From assembly GCF_042658365.1 (NCBI RefSeq), contig NZ_JBHSQC010000008.1: a DNA stretch of 64,000 bases, one strand, 5' to 3'. The notes under the pieces were generated by a model. That model saw only the letters and a program-made list of their open reading frames with translations. It did not search any database and was not told the origin of the DNA. Both the position numbers and the translations under genes were made by a program. Positions 16,272 through 23,786 of this stretch are shown in pieces. This stretch comes from Carnobacterium_A antarcticum. GTDB taxonomy: Bacteria > Bacillota > Bacilli > Lactobacillales > Carnobacteriaceae. Position 1 is the stretch's first letter. The number at the start of each line of letters is the position of its first letter.

Positions 16272-18003
16272 AATGTTGTGGTCTTATTCAATGATCAAAA
16301 AATGGCATTTTTTAATAGGAATGGTTTTATTGGTCTTAGCGGTAGCCACTGACTTAGCAGGACCTCTGATTATCCGTCGTGTGATTGATGATATCATCGC
16401 GCCTTCTTTGAAAGGGACGCTTGACGTAAATTTGCTGATTCAATTTTTAGGATTGTTTCTAGGGCTGGCGGTGCTTACGGCAATTTTCCGCTACCTTAGT
16501 TTTTTAGCGTTGACCATCGGAGCAAATACCGTGATTCGATCAATGCGAGACGAATTATATGACCATGTTCAACATTTGCCGATTCATTTTTTTGATAATC
16601 TAGCTGCTGGGAAAGTAGTTTCGCGTATCACGAATGATACGGAACAGCTCCGAATTTTTTATGTCATTGCGGTTGGTCAGATGTTGACCAATTTCTGTTA
16701 TTTAATCGGTATCTATGTGGCTTTAGGCCGTTTAAATCCTGTTTATGGTTTAGCTGCATTAGCGTTGGTACCTGTCTTTATTTTTTGGGCAGTTATTTAC
16801 CAAAAATATGCGGCGCCTTACAATAAAAAAATCCGTCACTTGATTGGCGAAGTTAATGGCAAGTTAAACGAATCGATTCAGGGAATGTCTATTATCCAAG
16901 CGTTTCAACAAGAAACGACAATTGAAAAAGAGTTTGACGAAACCAACGAAGAATGGTTTGATTACAGTCAAAAGTTTACTATGCTGGATTCGATCGCTTC
17001 TTACAGTTTTGTGGAAGTAATCAAGAATTTTTCTTTATTGCTGCTAGTTTTATACTTTGGCAGAGGCTATCTTGCTGGTTCATTGGTTGTTAGTGTAGGG
17101 CTATTATATGTTTTTGTCGATTATACCACTCGCTTATTTCAACCGATACAAGGAATTGTTTCTCAGTGGGCTTACCTGCAAACGGCTTTAGTTTCTGCTG
17201 AAAGAATCTTTGAGCTGCGTGAAACGCCAATGGAAGTTGAAGAAAAGAAAGAATTGATTCTTACAAAAGGGGAAGTGACTTTTGATCACGTTTCTTTCGC
17301 ATATGAGGAAGAAAAGTACGTTTTAAACGACATTAGTTTTACAACAAAACAAGGAGAAACCGTTGCTTTGGTTGGACATACTGGCTCAGGAAAAAGTTCG
17401 ATCATGAACTTACTTTTCCGTTTTTACGACCCTGCAAAAGGCGCTATTTATTTAGATAGTGTAGCAACAACTTCTGTTTCAAGAAAAAGCGTTCGAAAAC
17501 AAATGGGAATCGTTCTGCAAGATCCTTATTTATTTAAAGGAACGATTGCATCGAATGTTTCTTTAGGAAATAAAGAAATTACACGAGAAAGAGTCAGACA
17601 AGCTATTGAAGCCGTAGGAGGGGATATTTTATTACAGAATATGCCGCAAGGAATAGATGAACCGGTAGTGGATAAAGGTGCTACTTTATCTTCTGGACAA
17701 CGACAATTGATTTCATTCGCACGTGCTTTGGCATTTGACCCGGCTATTTTGATTTTGGATGAAGCAACTTCAAATATTGATACTGAAACAGAAGAGATGA
17801 TTCAGCATGCGATGTCGGTGGTTAAAGAAGGCAGAACGACATTCATTATTGCCCACCGTTTATCGACCATTCAATATGCGGACCAAATATTGGTGATGGA
17901 TAAAGGAATGATTGCTGAAAGAGGCACACATGAATCACTTTTAAAATTAAATGGCCAGTATGCTCAGATGTACCGGACACAAGCCAAACAGAAAAAAGCC
18001 TAG
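16258..18003 (+). CDS. Heterodimeric ABC exporter, catalytic-glutamate subunit
   Basis: 581-residue half-transporter with six transmembrane helices and an ATPase domain. Walker A is GHTGSGKSS and Walker B ends in ILDEATSNID with the catalytic Glu. Its signature is LSSGQRQLIS instead of LSGGQ. The degenerate features of the two subunits are thus complementary, as in LmrD-type partners. ATG 16258 is preferred over GTG 16249 because AGAGGG is 8 bases before it. It overlaps the first gene by 14 bases, indicating translational coupling and stoichiometric production. Confidence 0.85.
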   Translation: MKTIKMLWSYSMIKKWHFLIGMVLLVLAVATDLAGPLIIRRVIDDIIAPSLKGTLDVNLLIQFLGLFLGLAVLTAIFRYLSFLALTIGANTVIRSMRDELYDHVQHLPIHFFDNLAAGKVVSRITNDTEQLRIFYVIAVGQMLTNFCYLIGIYVALGRLNPVYGLAALALVPVFIFWAVIYQKYAAPYNKKIRHLIGEVNGKLNESIQGMSIIQAFQQETTIEKEFDETNEEWFDYSQKFTMLDSIASYSFVEVIKNFSLLLLVLYFGRGYLAGSLVVSVGLLYVFVDYTTRLFQPIQGIVSQWAYLQTALVSAERIFELRETPMEVEEKKELILTKGEVTFDHVSFAYEEEKYVLNDISFTTKQGETVALVGHTGSGKSSIMNLLFRFYDPAKGAIYLDSVATTSVSRKSVRKQMGIVLQDPYLFKGTIASNVSLGNKEITRERVRQAIEAVGGDILLQNMPQGIDEPVVDKGATLSSGQRQLISFARALAFDPAILILDEATSNIDTETEEMIQHAMSVVKEGRTTFIIAHRLSTIQYADQILVMDKGMIAERGTHESLLKLNGQYAQMYRTQAKQKKA

Positions 18004-18004
18004 C

Positions 18005-18055
18005 AAGAGCTTCCTCTTCATCGAACTGTAAGGAATGGAGAGGGTTCTTTTTTTT
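18005..18055 (+). terminator. Probable terminator after the ABC exporter operon
   Basis: AAGAGCTTCCTCT pairs imperfectly, with several G-U pairs, with GGAGAGGGTTCTT, followed by a long T tract. Confidence 0.55.
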
Positions 18056-18059
18056 GAGC

Positions 18060-18088
18060 TTTACATTATATACCTATGGGGGTATAAT
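18060..18088 (+). promoter_or_regulatory. Sigma-A promoter of the yidD-rhodanese-cstR operon
   Basis: TTTACA at 18060-18065, 17-base spacer, consensus TATAAT at 18083-18088. A CsoR/CstR-type operator fills the spacer and overlaps the -10 box. Confidence 0.8.
18070..18085 (+). promoter_or_regulatory. CstR/CsoR-type operator
   Basis: ATACCTATGGGGGTAT is an ATACC-N6-GGTAT inverted repeat with a central G tract. This is the form of operator recognised by the CsoR/CstR repressor family. Its location between -35 and -10 would let the bound repressor exclude RNA polymerase. A CstR-like repressor is encoded as the last gene of the same unit (20650-20910), so autoregulation is likely. Confidence 0.8.
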
Positions 18089-18113
18089 GATTTTAAGAAG
18101 GCGAGGAAGAGAT

Positions 18114-18356
18114 ATGAAAAAAGTACTGATTACAGGCATCAAAGGGTATCAAAAAGGGATTTCTCCATTATTTCCGCCGACCTGCCGGTATTATCCTACT
18201 TGTTCTAGTTACGCCATAGAAGCAATTGAACGCCATGGGGCATTAAAAGGAACAGTGATGGGGACAGCGAGAATTTTGAGGTGCCATCCATTTGTTAAAG
18301 GTGGATTTGATCCAGTTCCTGATAAGTTTACCTTAAAACGGAATCAGACAAAATAA
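18114..18356 (+). CDS. yidD: Membrane protein insertion efficiency factor YidD
   Basis: 80-residue YidD family protein: short amphipathic N-terminus, GYQKGISPLFPPTCRYYPTCSSYA with the two family cysteines, and the second block GTARILRCHPFVKGGFDPVP. In E. coli YidD assists membrane protein insertion by YidC. The frame opens upstream at 18054, but ATG 18114 follows GCGAGGAAG and gives the usual N-terminus; the earlier region is the promoter. It is the first gene behind a CstR-type operator, which is unexpected for a housekeeping factor. A short gap of 43 bases separates it from the rhodanese gene. Confidence 0.92.
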   Translation: MKKVLITGIKGYQKGISPLFPPTCRYYPTCSSYAIEAIERHGALKGTVMGTARILRCHPFVKGGFDPVPDKFTLKRNQTK

Positions 18357-18399
18357 AAATCGAGTGCTGTATAAATAGGCACTTTTCAGGAGGAAAAAA

Positions 18400-18705
18400 A
18401 TGTTTTTTAAACGTACACCATCAATCACGATAAATGAATTAAGCAGCAAGTTAGCTGAAAAACCGCAAATCCTAGATGTCCGCGAACCAAATGAGTTTAG
18501 TGCCGGGCATATTCCTGGAGCGAGAAATATTCCCCTTGGAAAAGTAAGCAGTTATACGCCAAAAGGAAAGACGTACATTATTTGCCAGTCAGGCATGCGG
18601 AGTAAGAGAGCGGCTAAACTGCTATTGTCAAAAGGATATGATGTCGTGAATGTCCGTGGCGGCATGTCGTCTTGGACAGGCCAAACAAGAGGAGGAAAAT
18701 TATAA
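18400..18705 (+). CDS. Single-domain rhodanese (sulfurtransferase)
   Basis: 101-residue rhodanese domain with DVREPNEFSAGHIPGARNIP and the active loop ICQSGMRS, catalytic Cys62. It probably carries persulfide sulfur between low-molecular-weight thiols and the downstream CoA-disulfide reductase. CAGGAGG precedes ATG 18400. Its stop overlaps the next start (TAATG), showing translational coupling. Confidence 0.88.
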   Translation: MFFKRTPSITINELSSKLAEKPQILDVREPNEFSAGHIPGARNIPLGKVSSYTPKGKTYIICQSGMRSKRAAKLLLSKGYDVVNVRGGMSSWTGQTRGGKL

Positions 18706-20354
18706 TGCGTATTGTTATTATTGGCGGAGTAGCTGGGGGAATGTCTGCAGCTACTCGCTTAAGACGGTTAAACGAAAAAGCAGAAATTATTGTACTAGAA
18801 AAAGGTCCTTATGTTTCTTTTGCTAATTGTGGCTTACCTTATTATGTAGCAGGCGAAATTGAAAATCGGTCTGACTTGTTGGTGCAGACACCTCAACAAT
18901 TACAAGCTCGTTTTGAATTGGATGTTCGTCCCTTTAGTGAAGCAACAGCTGTTGATCCTGAACGAAAAAGCGTGTCCGTACAGTCAGATAAAGGAAACTA
19001 CGAATTAACTTATGATAAATTGATTTTATCTACCGGAGCGAAGCCTTTTATTCCGCCTGCGCCTGGTTTAACTGAAGCTAAAAATCTTTTCACTTTACGC
19101 TCTGTTCCAGATGTCGATGACATCACTAACTACATTGACACACACCAGCCGACAGAAGCAGTTGTTGTCGGTGCTGGTTTTATCGGTTTAGAAATGACCG
19201 AAAGCTTAGCAGCTCGCGGAATCAAAGTAACTCTTATTGAGAAAGCACCACATGTTTTGCCGCCCTTAGATGAAGAAATGGCAGCTTATATTGCTAAGGA
19301 ATTAGCCGAGAATGGCGTACGCGTGTTAACCGGAAACTCTGTAACGGCATTTAAAAATGAAGGACAAGTTGTCGTTTTAGAAAGCGGCGAAAAAATTAAA
19401 AGTGAATTGACTCTCATGTCTGTTGGGGTTCAGCCGGAGTCAAGCTTAGCTGAAACAGCTGGTATCAAGACAGGCTTGCGCAATGGTATTGTGGTAGATG
19501 AGGAATACCAAACAAGTCAAAAAGACATTTATGCTGTTGGAGATGCCATTATTGTCAAACAACAAATAACAGGTAATGACGCATTGATTGCATTAGCCTC
19601 TCCCGCTAATCGCCAAGGGCGGCAAGTTGCAGATATCATTAGCGGATTGCCAAGGAAAAATAAGGGCAGTATCGGCACAGCAATCGTTCGTGTCTTTAAT
19701 CAAGTTGCTGCTTCAACAGGACTTTCTGAACGCCAATTACAGCAAGCTGGAGAAAATTATGACAGCGTTCATGTGCAAGGAAAGAGCCATGCTGGTTATT
19801 TTCCAAACGCACAGAATTTATTGTTAAAATTGCTGTTCCACCCAGTAACGGGTAAAATCTACGGTGCTCAAGCAATCGGACCAGATGGTGCTGATAAACG
19901 AATAGATATTTTGGCGACCGCTATCAAAGCTGGGCTAACGGTAGAGGATTTACCGGAGTTGGAATTTACTTATGCCCCGCCTTTTGGTTCAGCTAAAGAT
20001 CCAGTAAATATGGCCGGTTATGCTGCATTAAACATTCTTGAAGGATTGTCGGAATCTATTCAATGGTATGAACTAGAACAAAAGCAAGCTGAAGGCTATT
20101 TGCTGTTAGATGTTCGTAACCCAAATGAAGTCGCTCAAGGGCGTTTAGAAGGCTCAATCAATATTCCGCTAGATTCTTTGCGGAGTCGTTTAGATGAATT
20201 ATCAAAAGAACAGCCGTTGATCGTCAGTTGTCAAAGTGGCTTACGCAGCTATATTGCAGAACGAATTTTAAAGCAAAATGGTTTCCAAGCAATAAATTTA
20301 GATGGAGCCTTCAGTCTGTATTCAGTTGTTAGGCCCGGAAAGGTGGAGAAATAA
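18705..20354 (+). CDS. CoA-disulfide/CoA-persulfide reductase fused to rhodanese
   Basis: 549-residue flavoprotein. Residues 1-440 are a pyridine nucleotide-disulfide reductase: FAD motif VIIGGVAGGMSAA, redox Cys42 in SFANCGLPYY, NAD(P)H site VVVGAGFIGLEM and the second FAD motif YAVGDA. Residues about 455-549 are a rhodanese domain with Cys509 in VSCQSGLRS. This CoADR-RHD architecture reduces CoA disulfide and CoA persulfide in relatives. ATG 18705 follows AGGAGG; an upstream in-frame extension overlaps the rhodanese gene and is not used. Its 3' end overlaps the next gene by one base. Confidence 0.9.
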   Translation: MRIVIIGGVAGGMSAATRLRRLNEKAEIIVLEKGPYVSFANCGLPYYVAGEIENRSDLLVQTPQQLQARFELDVRPFSEATAVDPERKSVSVQSDKGNYELTYDKLILSTGAKPFIPPAPGLTEAKNLFTLRSVPDVDDITNYIDTHQPTEAVVVGAGFIGLEMTESLAARGIKVTLIEKAPHVLPPLDEEMAAYIAKELAENGVRVLTGNSVTAFKNEGQVVVLESGEKIKSELTLMSVGVQPESSLAETAGIKTGLRNGIVVDEEYQTSQKDIYAVGDAIIVKQQITGNDALIALASPANRQGRQVADIISGLPRKNKGSIGTAIVRVFNQVAASTGLSERQLQQAGENYDSVHVQGKSHAGYFPNAQNLLLKLLFHPVTGKIYGAQAIGPDGADKRIDILATAIKAGLTVEDLPELEFTYAPPFGSAKDPVNMAGYAALNILEGLSESIQWYELEQKQAEGYLLLDVRNPNEVAQGRLEGSINIPLDSLRSRLDELSKEQPLIVSCQSGLRSYIAERILKQNGFQAINLDGAFSLYSVVRPGKVEK

Positions 20355-20650
20355 TGTATAAATCAATTTCAATACCAGAATTCGAACAAAAATGGAATAA
20401 AGCATCCCTGCCATTGATCGATGTGAGGGAAGATCATGAATTTTCTGCAGGACATTTAAAAGGAGCCATTCATATCCCGCTGAATGATTTGCCAGAGAAC
20501 TTGGACAGCTTAGATAAAAACAAAGAATATTATATCATGTGCCATTCAGGTGGCCGCTCTGCAACAGCCTCTCATTATTTAGCTGATGCAGGCTATCAAG
20601 TTGTGAATGTTATGGGAGGAATTTCTGCCTGGAAAGGAGAAAAAATCTAA
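20354..20650 (+). CDS. Single-domain rhodanese (second copy)
   Basis: 98-residue rhodanese domain: LIDVREDHEFSAGHLKGAIH and active loop MCHSGGRS with catalytic Cys63. It is clearly diverged from the first rhodanese in the operon, so it is not a recent duplicate. Start and stop overlap neighbouring genes by one base (ATAATG and TAATG), so the four genes from 18400 to 20910 are translated in series. Confidence 0.88.
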   Translation: MYKSISIPEFEQKWNKASLPLIDVREDHEFSAGHLKGAIHIPLNDLPENLDSLDKNKEYYIMCHSGGRSATASHYLADAGYQVVNVMGGISAWKGEKI

Positions 20651-20910
20651 TGAAACACAATCAAAAAGTCATCAATCGTATTAAACGTTCTGAAGGGCAA
20701 ATGCGCGGAGTTTTGAAAATGATGGAAGAAGGCCAAGAATGTAAAGATATCGTTACCCAATTATCAGCTATCCGTACCAGTATAGACCGGGCAATGGGCA
20801 TTATTGTTGCTGAAAATTTAGTAGAGTGCGTATCGGATAGTATGAACGAAGGCATTAGCCGTGAAGAAAGCATTCAAGAAGCAATTGATTTGTTGGTTAA
20901 AAGCAGGTAA
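20650..20910 (+). CDS. cstR: CstR-type persulfide-sensing repressor (CsoR family)
   Basis: 86-residue all-helical CsoR-family protein. Cys31 (GQECKDIV) and Cys60 (LVECV) fall at the positions of the sensor pair of Staphylococcus aureus CstR. The copper-ligand histidine of CsoR, four residues before the second Cys, is Asn56 here. That pattern favours persulfide rather than Cu(I) sensing. It is the last gene of the rhodanese operon, whose promoter contains a matching operator. RcnR or FrmR identity is unlikely because their metal or formaldehyde residues are absent. Confidence 0.85.
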   Translation: MKHNQKVINRIKRSEGQMRGVLKMMEEGQECKDIVTQLSAIRTSIDRAMGIIVAENLVECVSDSMNEGISREESIQEAIDLLVKSR

Positions 20911-20911
20911 C

Positions 20912-20960
20912 AAAAAAATACCGTTAACGACAGCTTGTTTAGTCGTTAACGGTATTTTTT
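20912..20960. terminator. Bidirectional terminator between cstR and the purine permease gene
   Basis: AAAAAATACCGTTAACGAC pairs perfectly with GTCGTTAACGGTATTTTTT, with T tracts on both strands. It ends the plus-strand sulfur operon and the minus-strand permease gene. Confidence 0.9.
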
Positions 20961-20976
20961 GTCTGTAGCAATCTAT

Positions 20977-22272
20977 TTACGCTAAGAAAAACAATTGAAT
21001 AAAGAACAAGACGGCAAAGATGTAAACAAACGGGTGGACCGTTTTTGCTTGTCCTTTGACAGCTTTTGTAATGGGATAAGTGATGAACCCTAAAGCCAGA
21101 CCCGTTGCAATGCTTCCGGTCAGCGGCATAGATAAAATAACAATAAACGCTGGAAAAGCTTCAGAAAAATCAGACCACTTGATTTCAGCTGTACTGGCCA
21201 TCATAAATGTACCCACAATGACTAAAGCAGGAGAAGTGATGGCTGAAACACTCGAAATAACACTAAACAGCGGGTAAAAAAAGCTGGATAAAGCAAAGAG
21301 AACAGCAATGGTCAAAGCGGTTAAACCTGTACGGCCGCCGGCAGCAACACCTGTTCCAGATTCTGCAAAAGCAGTTGTTGGACTCGTTCCGAAAATAGAA
21401 CCAACAGTCGTGCCGATTGCATCAGAAAGCAAGGCTTGCTTAGCATTTTCCAGTTTTCCGTCTTTCATTAAGCCAGCTCTTTTGGTCACGCCGATCATAG
21501 TGCCAGTCGTATCAAAAATAGTGATCAATAAGAAAGAAATGACCGCGCCATACAAACCATTAGAAGCAATATCGATAAAAGGTGTGATAGGATTTGTAAT
21601 CATCAAATCAGAACCAAAATCAGGCATAGCTACTAAACCATCGAATTGAATCAGTCCCATAAAATAGCTGATGAGAGTAATAACAACCATTCCAATGAAA
21701 AGAGCCCCTTTGACATTTAAAATCGTTAAAACAACGCTTAGCATAATACCGAACAATGTCAAAAGAACAGCTGGATTATGTAAATCTCCTAAGGCAACGA
21801 TATTCTCTGGATCACCGACGACCACACCTGATAAACGCAAGCCAACAAAGGCGATAAACAGACCGATACCAGCTGTAATAGCAGATTTCAAGGTTTCTGG
21901 AATGGCACCAATCAGTTTTTCTCTAAATGTTGTGAACGACAGCAATAAGAAGATGACACCGGCTACGAAGACGGAAGAAAAAGCTGTTTTGTAATCAACT
22001 CCACCAGCAACCACTGTTACAAAATAAGCATTTAAACCTAAACCAGGCGCTACACCAATGGGATAGTTAGCAGCTAAAGCCATCCATGTGGTTCCAACAA
22101 CCGCTGATACAATGGTTGCCATAAAAATTTGATTAAAGGGGATACCGGCTGCAGATAAAATCACGGGATTGACTACAATGATATAAGCCATTGTCAAAAA
22201 CGTTGTCAAACCTGCTAGGATTTCTGTTTGGACCGTTGTGTTATGTTTTTCTAACTGAAAGAATTTATTCAA
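20977..22272 (-). CDS. NCS2/AzgA-family purine permease
   Basis: 431-residue integral membrane protein with about 12-13 helices. It has the AzgA-type features EILAGLTTFLTMAYII, NPVILSAAG, GLGLNAYF and GTSPTTAFAESGTGVAAGGRTG. Such proteins import hypoxanthine, guanine or adenine with protons (PbuG/PbuO in Bacillus). Start is TTG 22272, eight bases after AGGAGG; no ATG is available in frame nearby. The upstream region on this strand contains TAAAGCGAACAGT, a partial match to a PurR box, but no purine riboswitch that I can recognise. Confidence 0.88.
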   Translation of the reverse strand: MNKFFQLEKHNTTVQTEILAGLTTFLTMAYIIVVNPVILSAAGIPFNQIFMATIVSAVVGTTWMALAANYPIGVAPGLGLNAYFVTVVAGGVDYKTAFSSVFVAGVIFLLLSFTTFREKLIGAIPETLKSAITAGIGLFIAFVGLRLSGVVVGDPENIVALGDLHNPAVLLTLFGIMLSVVLTILNVKGALFIGMVVITLISYFMGLIQFDGLVAMPDFGSDLMITNPITPFIDIASNGLYGAVISFLLITIFDTTGTMIGVTKRAGLMKDGKLENAKQALLSDAIGTTVGSIFGTSPTTAFAESGTGVAAGGRTGLTALTIAVLFALSSFFYPLFSVISSVSAITSPALVIVGTFMMASTAEIKWSDFSEAFPAFIVILSMPLTGSIATGLALGFITYPITKAVKGQAKTVHPFVYIFAVLFFIQLFFLA

Positions 22273-22648
22273 AATACTTTCCTCCTAATAAAATATGAAA
22301 ATGCACCATTTATCATCATAATTCTTTTTCCAGTTGAATGCAATAAAGAGTTGGTTTTTTATATAAGAGAACTGAAAAACTGTTCGCTTTAACCTATAAA
22401 AGGATAAGAACAAAATTTTTTCGATTAGTCTTGGGTGGAACACAATTGGCTCTGAAAGTAAAACGTTCCTCAAAATAAGCCGAAATTATTTTAAAAGAAG
22501 AGTTAGTTGGCTTTTTCACCTTTAAACACGAACATTAAATCAACTATTTTATTTATATATCGTTTTTTTAGCTTTACAACGGCTTAGGTGAAATGGTAGG
22601 ATAAAGAAGTAAACAAGAGGAAAATAAAATTGCTGGAGGGTATATAAA
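22273..22648. other. Divergent intergenic region, purine permease and BMP lipoprotein genes
   Basis: 376 bases with no gene. On the minus strand, TAAAGCGAACAGT resembles the PurR box AWWWCCGAACWWT at 10 of 13 positions. This is weak evidence for purine control of the permease. I looked for a guanine/adenine riboswitch core and did not see one. Promoter hexamers are not clear on either strand. Confidence 0.3.
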
Positions 22649-23707
22649 GTGAAAAAGCAACGTTCATTAAGTTTAATCGTAGTTGGTCTAAGTGTAAGTT
22701 TGGTATTAGGGGCATGCGGAGCAAACGATTCTGCCAATGCGAGTGGTTCATCTGATGCTTCAGAAGTAAAAACTGTTGGCTTAGTTTCTGATTTTAGCGG
22801 AATTGATGACAAATCGTTTAACCAAGCTGCTTGGGAAGGTCTTCAAGCTTGGGGTAAGGAACATGGGATGGAAAAAGGCATCAAAGGTTATGATTACATT
22901 CAAGCAGAATCAGCATCCGATTATACGATGAACTTGCAGACGTTGTCTAATAATGGTTTTGATACAGTTGTGGCGATGGGATTCAAGTTAACGGAAGCTC
23001 TAACAGACGTAGCACCAGAATACCCAGAAACGAACTTTGCGATCATCGATGTTGAGATGCCGTCAATGGATAACGTTGCTTCACTAGTTTTTAAAGATAA
23101 TGAATCAGCATTCTTAGCGGGTGTTGCAGCTGGCGAAACGACGATTTCTAACCAAGTCGGGTTTATTGGCGGACAAGAATCTGAGGCAGTTGATCGTTTC
23201 GAAGCCGGGTTCATCCAAGGTGTGAAGATGTCTAACCCAGAAGCTGAAGTACGGGTTGAGTATGTAGGTTCTTTCGCTGATTCTGCAAAAGGCAAAGCCA
23301 TTGCAGCAGCTATGTATACCAATGGAGCAGATGTAATCTACCAAGCAGCTGGAGATTCTGGCAATGGAGTTTTTTCTGAAGCGAAAGACCGGATGAATGC
23401 GAAACCGAATGAAAAACTATGGGTCATCGGAGCAGATCGTGATCAAACTGAAGAAGGACAATACAATGATGGAAGTGTGACACTAACTTCGACATTGAAA
23501 CAAACAGGTAACGCTATTCAAGATATTGCCAATCGTTCAGCTGATGGAGAATTTCCTGGCGGAGAAGTACTGAACTATGGCTTGGCTGAAGATGGAGTTG
23601 GCCTGACAGAGGGACAATTATCTGAAGAAGCATTGAAAAAAATTACTGAATTCAAACAACAAATTATAGATGAAACTATCAGCATTGCTGAAAAACCAGA
23701 AAACTAA
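22649..23707 (+). CDS. Basic membrane protein (BMP) family nucleoside-binding lipoprotein
   Basis: 352-residue exported lipoprotein. The signal peptide ends in the lipobox VLGACG (Cys24), followed by a Ser/Ala-rich linker. The mature part has VGLVSDFSGIDDKSFNQAAWEG and VGFIGG, hallmarks of the BMP/PnrA/Med family that bind purine nucleosides for an ABC importer. The importer genes are not in the window; the adjacent purine permease fits a purine-salvage theme. GTG 22649 follows GGAGGG. Confidence 0.88.
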   Translation: MKKQRSLSLIVVGLSVSLVLGACGANDSANASGSSDASEVKTVGLVSDFSGIDDKSFNQAAWEGLQAWGKEHGMEKGIKGYDYIQAESASDYTMNLQTLSNNGFDTVVAMGFKLTEALTDVAPEYPETNFAIIDVEMPSMDNVASLVFKDNESAFLAGVAAGETTISNQVGFIGGQESEAVDRFEAGFIQGVKMSNPEAEVRVEYVGSFADSAKGKAIAAAMYTNGADVIYQAAGDSGNGVFSEAKDRMNAKPNEKLWVIGADRDQTEEGQYNDGSVTLTSTLKQTGNAIQDIANRSADGEFPGGEVLNYGLAEDGVGLTEGQLSEEALKKITEFKQQIIDETISIAEKPEN

Positions 23708-23720
23708 TCTGATGGAACAA

Positions 23721-23763
23721 AAGAACCCTTAAACCTAAAAATAGGTTTAAGGGTTCTTCTTTG
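23721..23763 (+). terminator. Terminator after the BMP lipoprotein gene
   Basis: AAGAACCCTTAAACCTA pairs with TAGGTTTAAGGGTTCTT, followed by TCTTTG. Confidence 0.85.
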
Positions 23764-23786
23764 TTGCGATGAAAAGAACGAACAGA

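Noticed and set aside
20650..20910. Copper-sensing CsoR
   Set aside because: The histidine ligand four residues before the second Cys is Asn, and the operon holds sulfur-transfer rather than copper genes.
22273..22500. Purine riboswitch upstream of the purine permease
   Set aside because: The conserved three-way junction core (TATAATCCT...) is not present on the minus strand; only a partial PurR box is seen.
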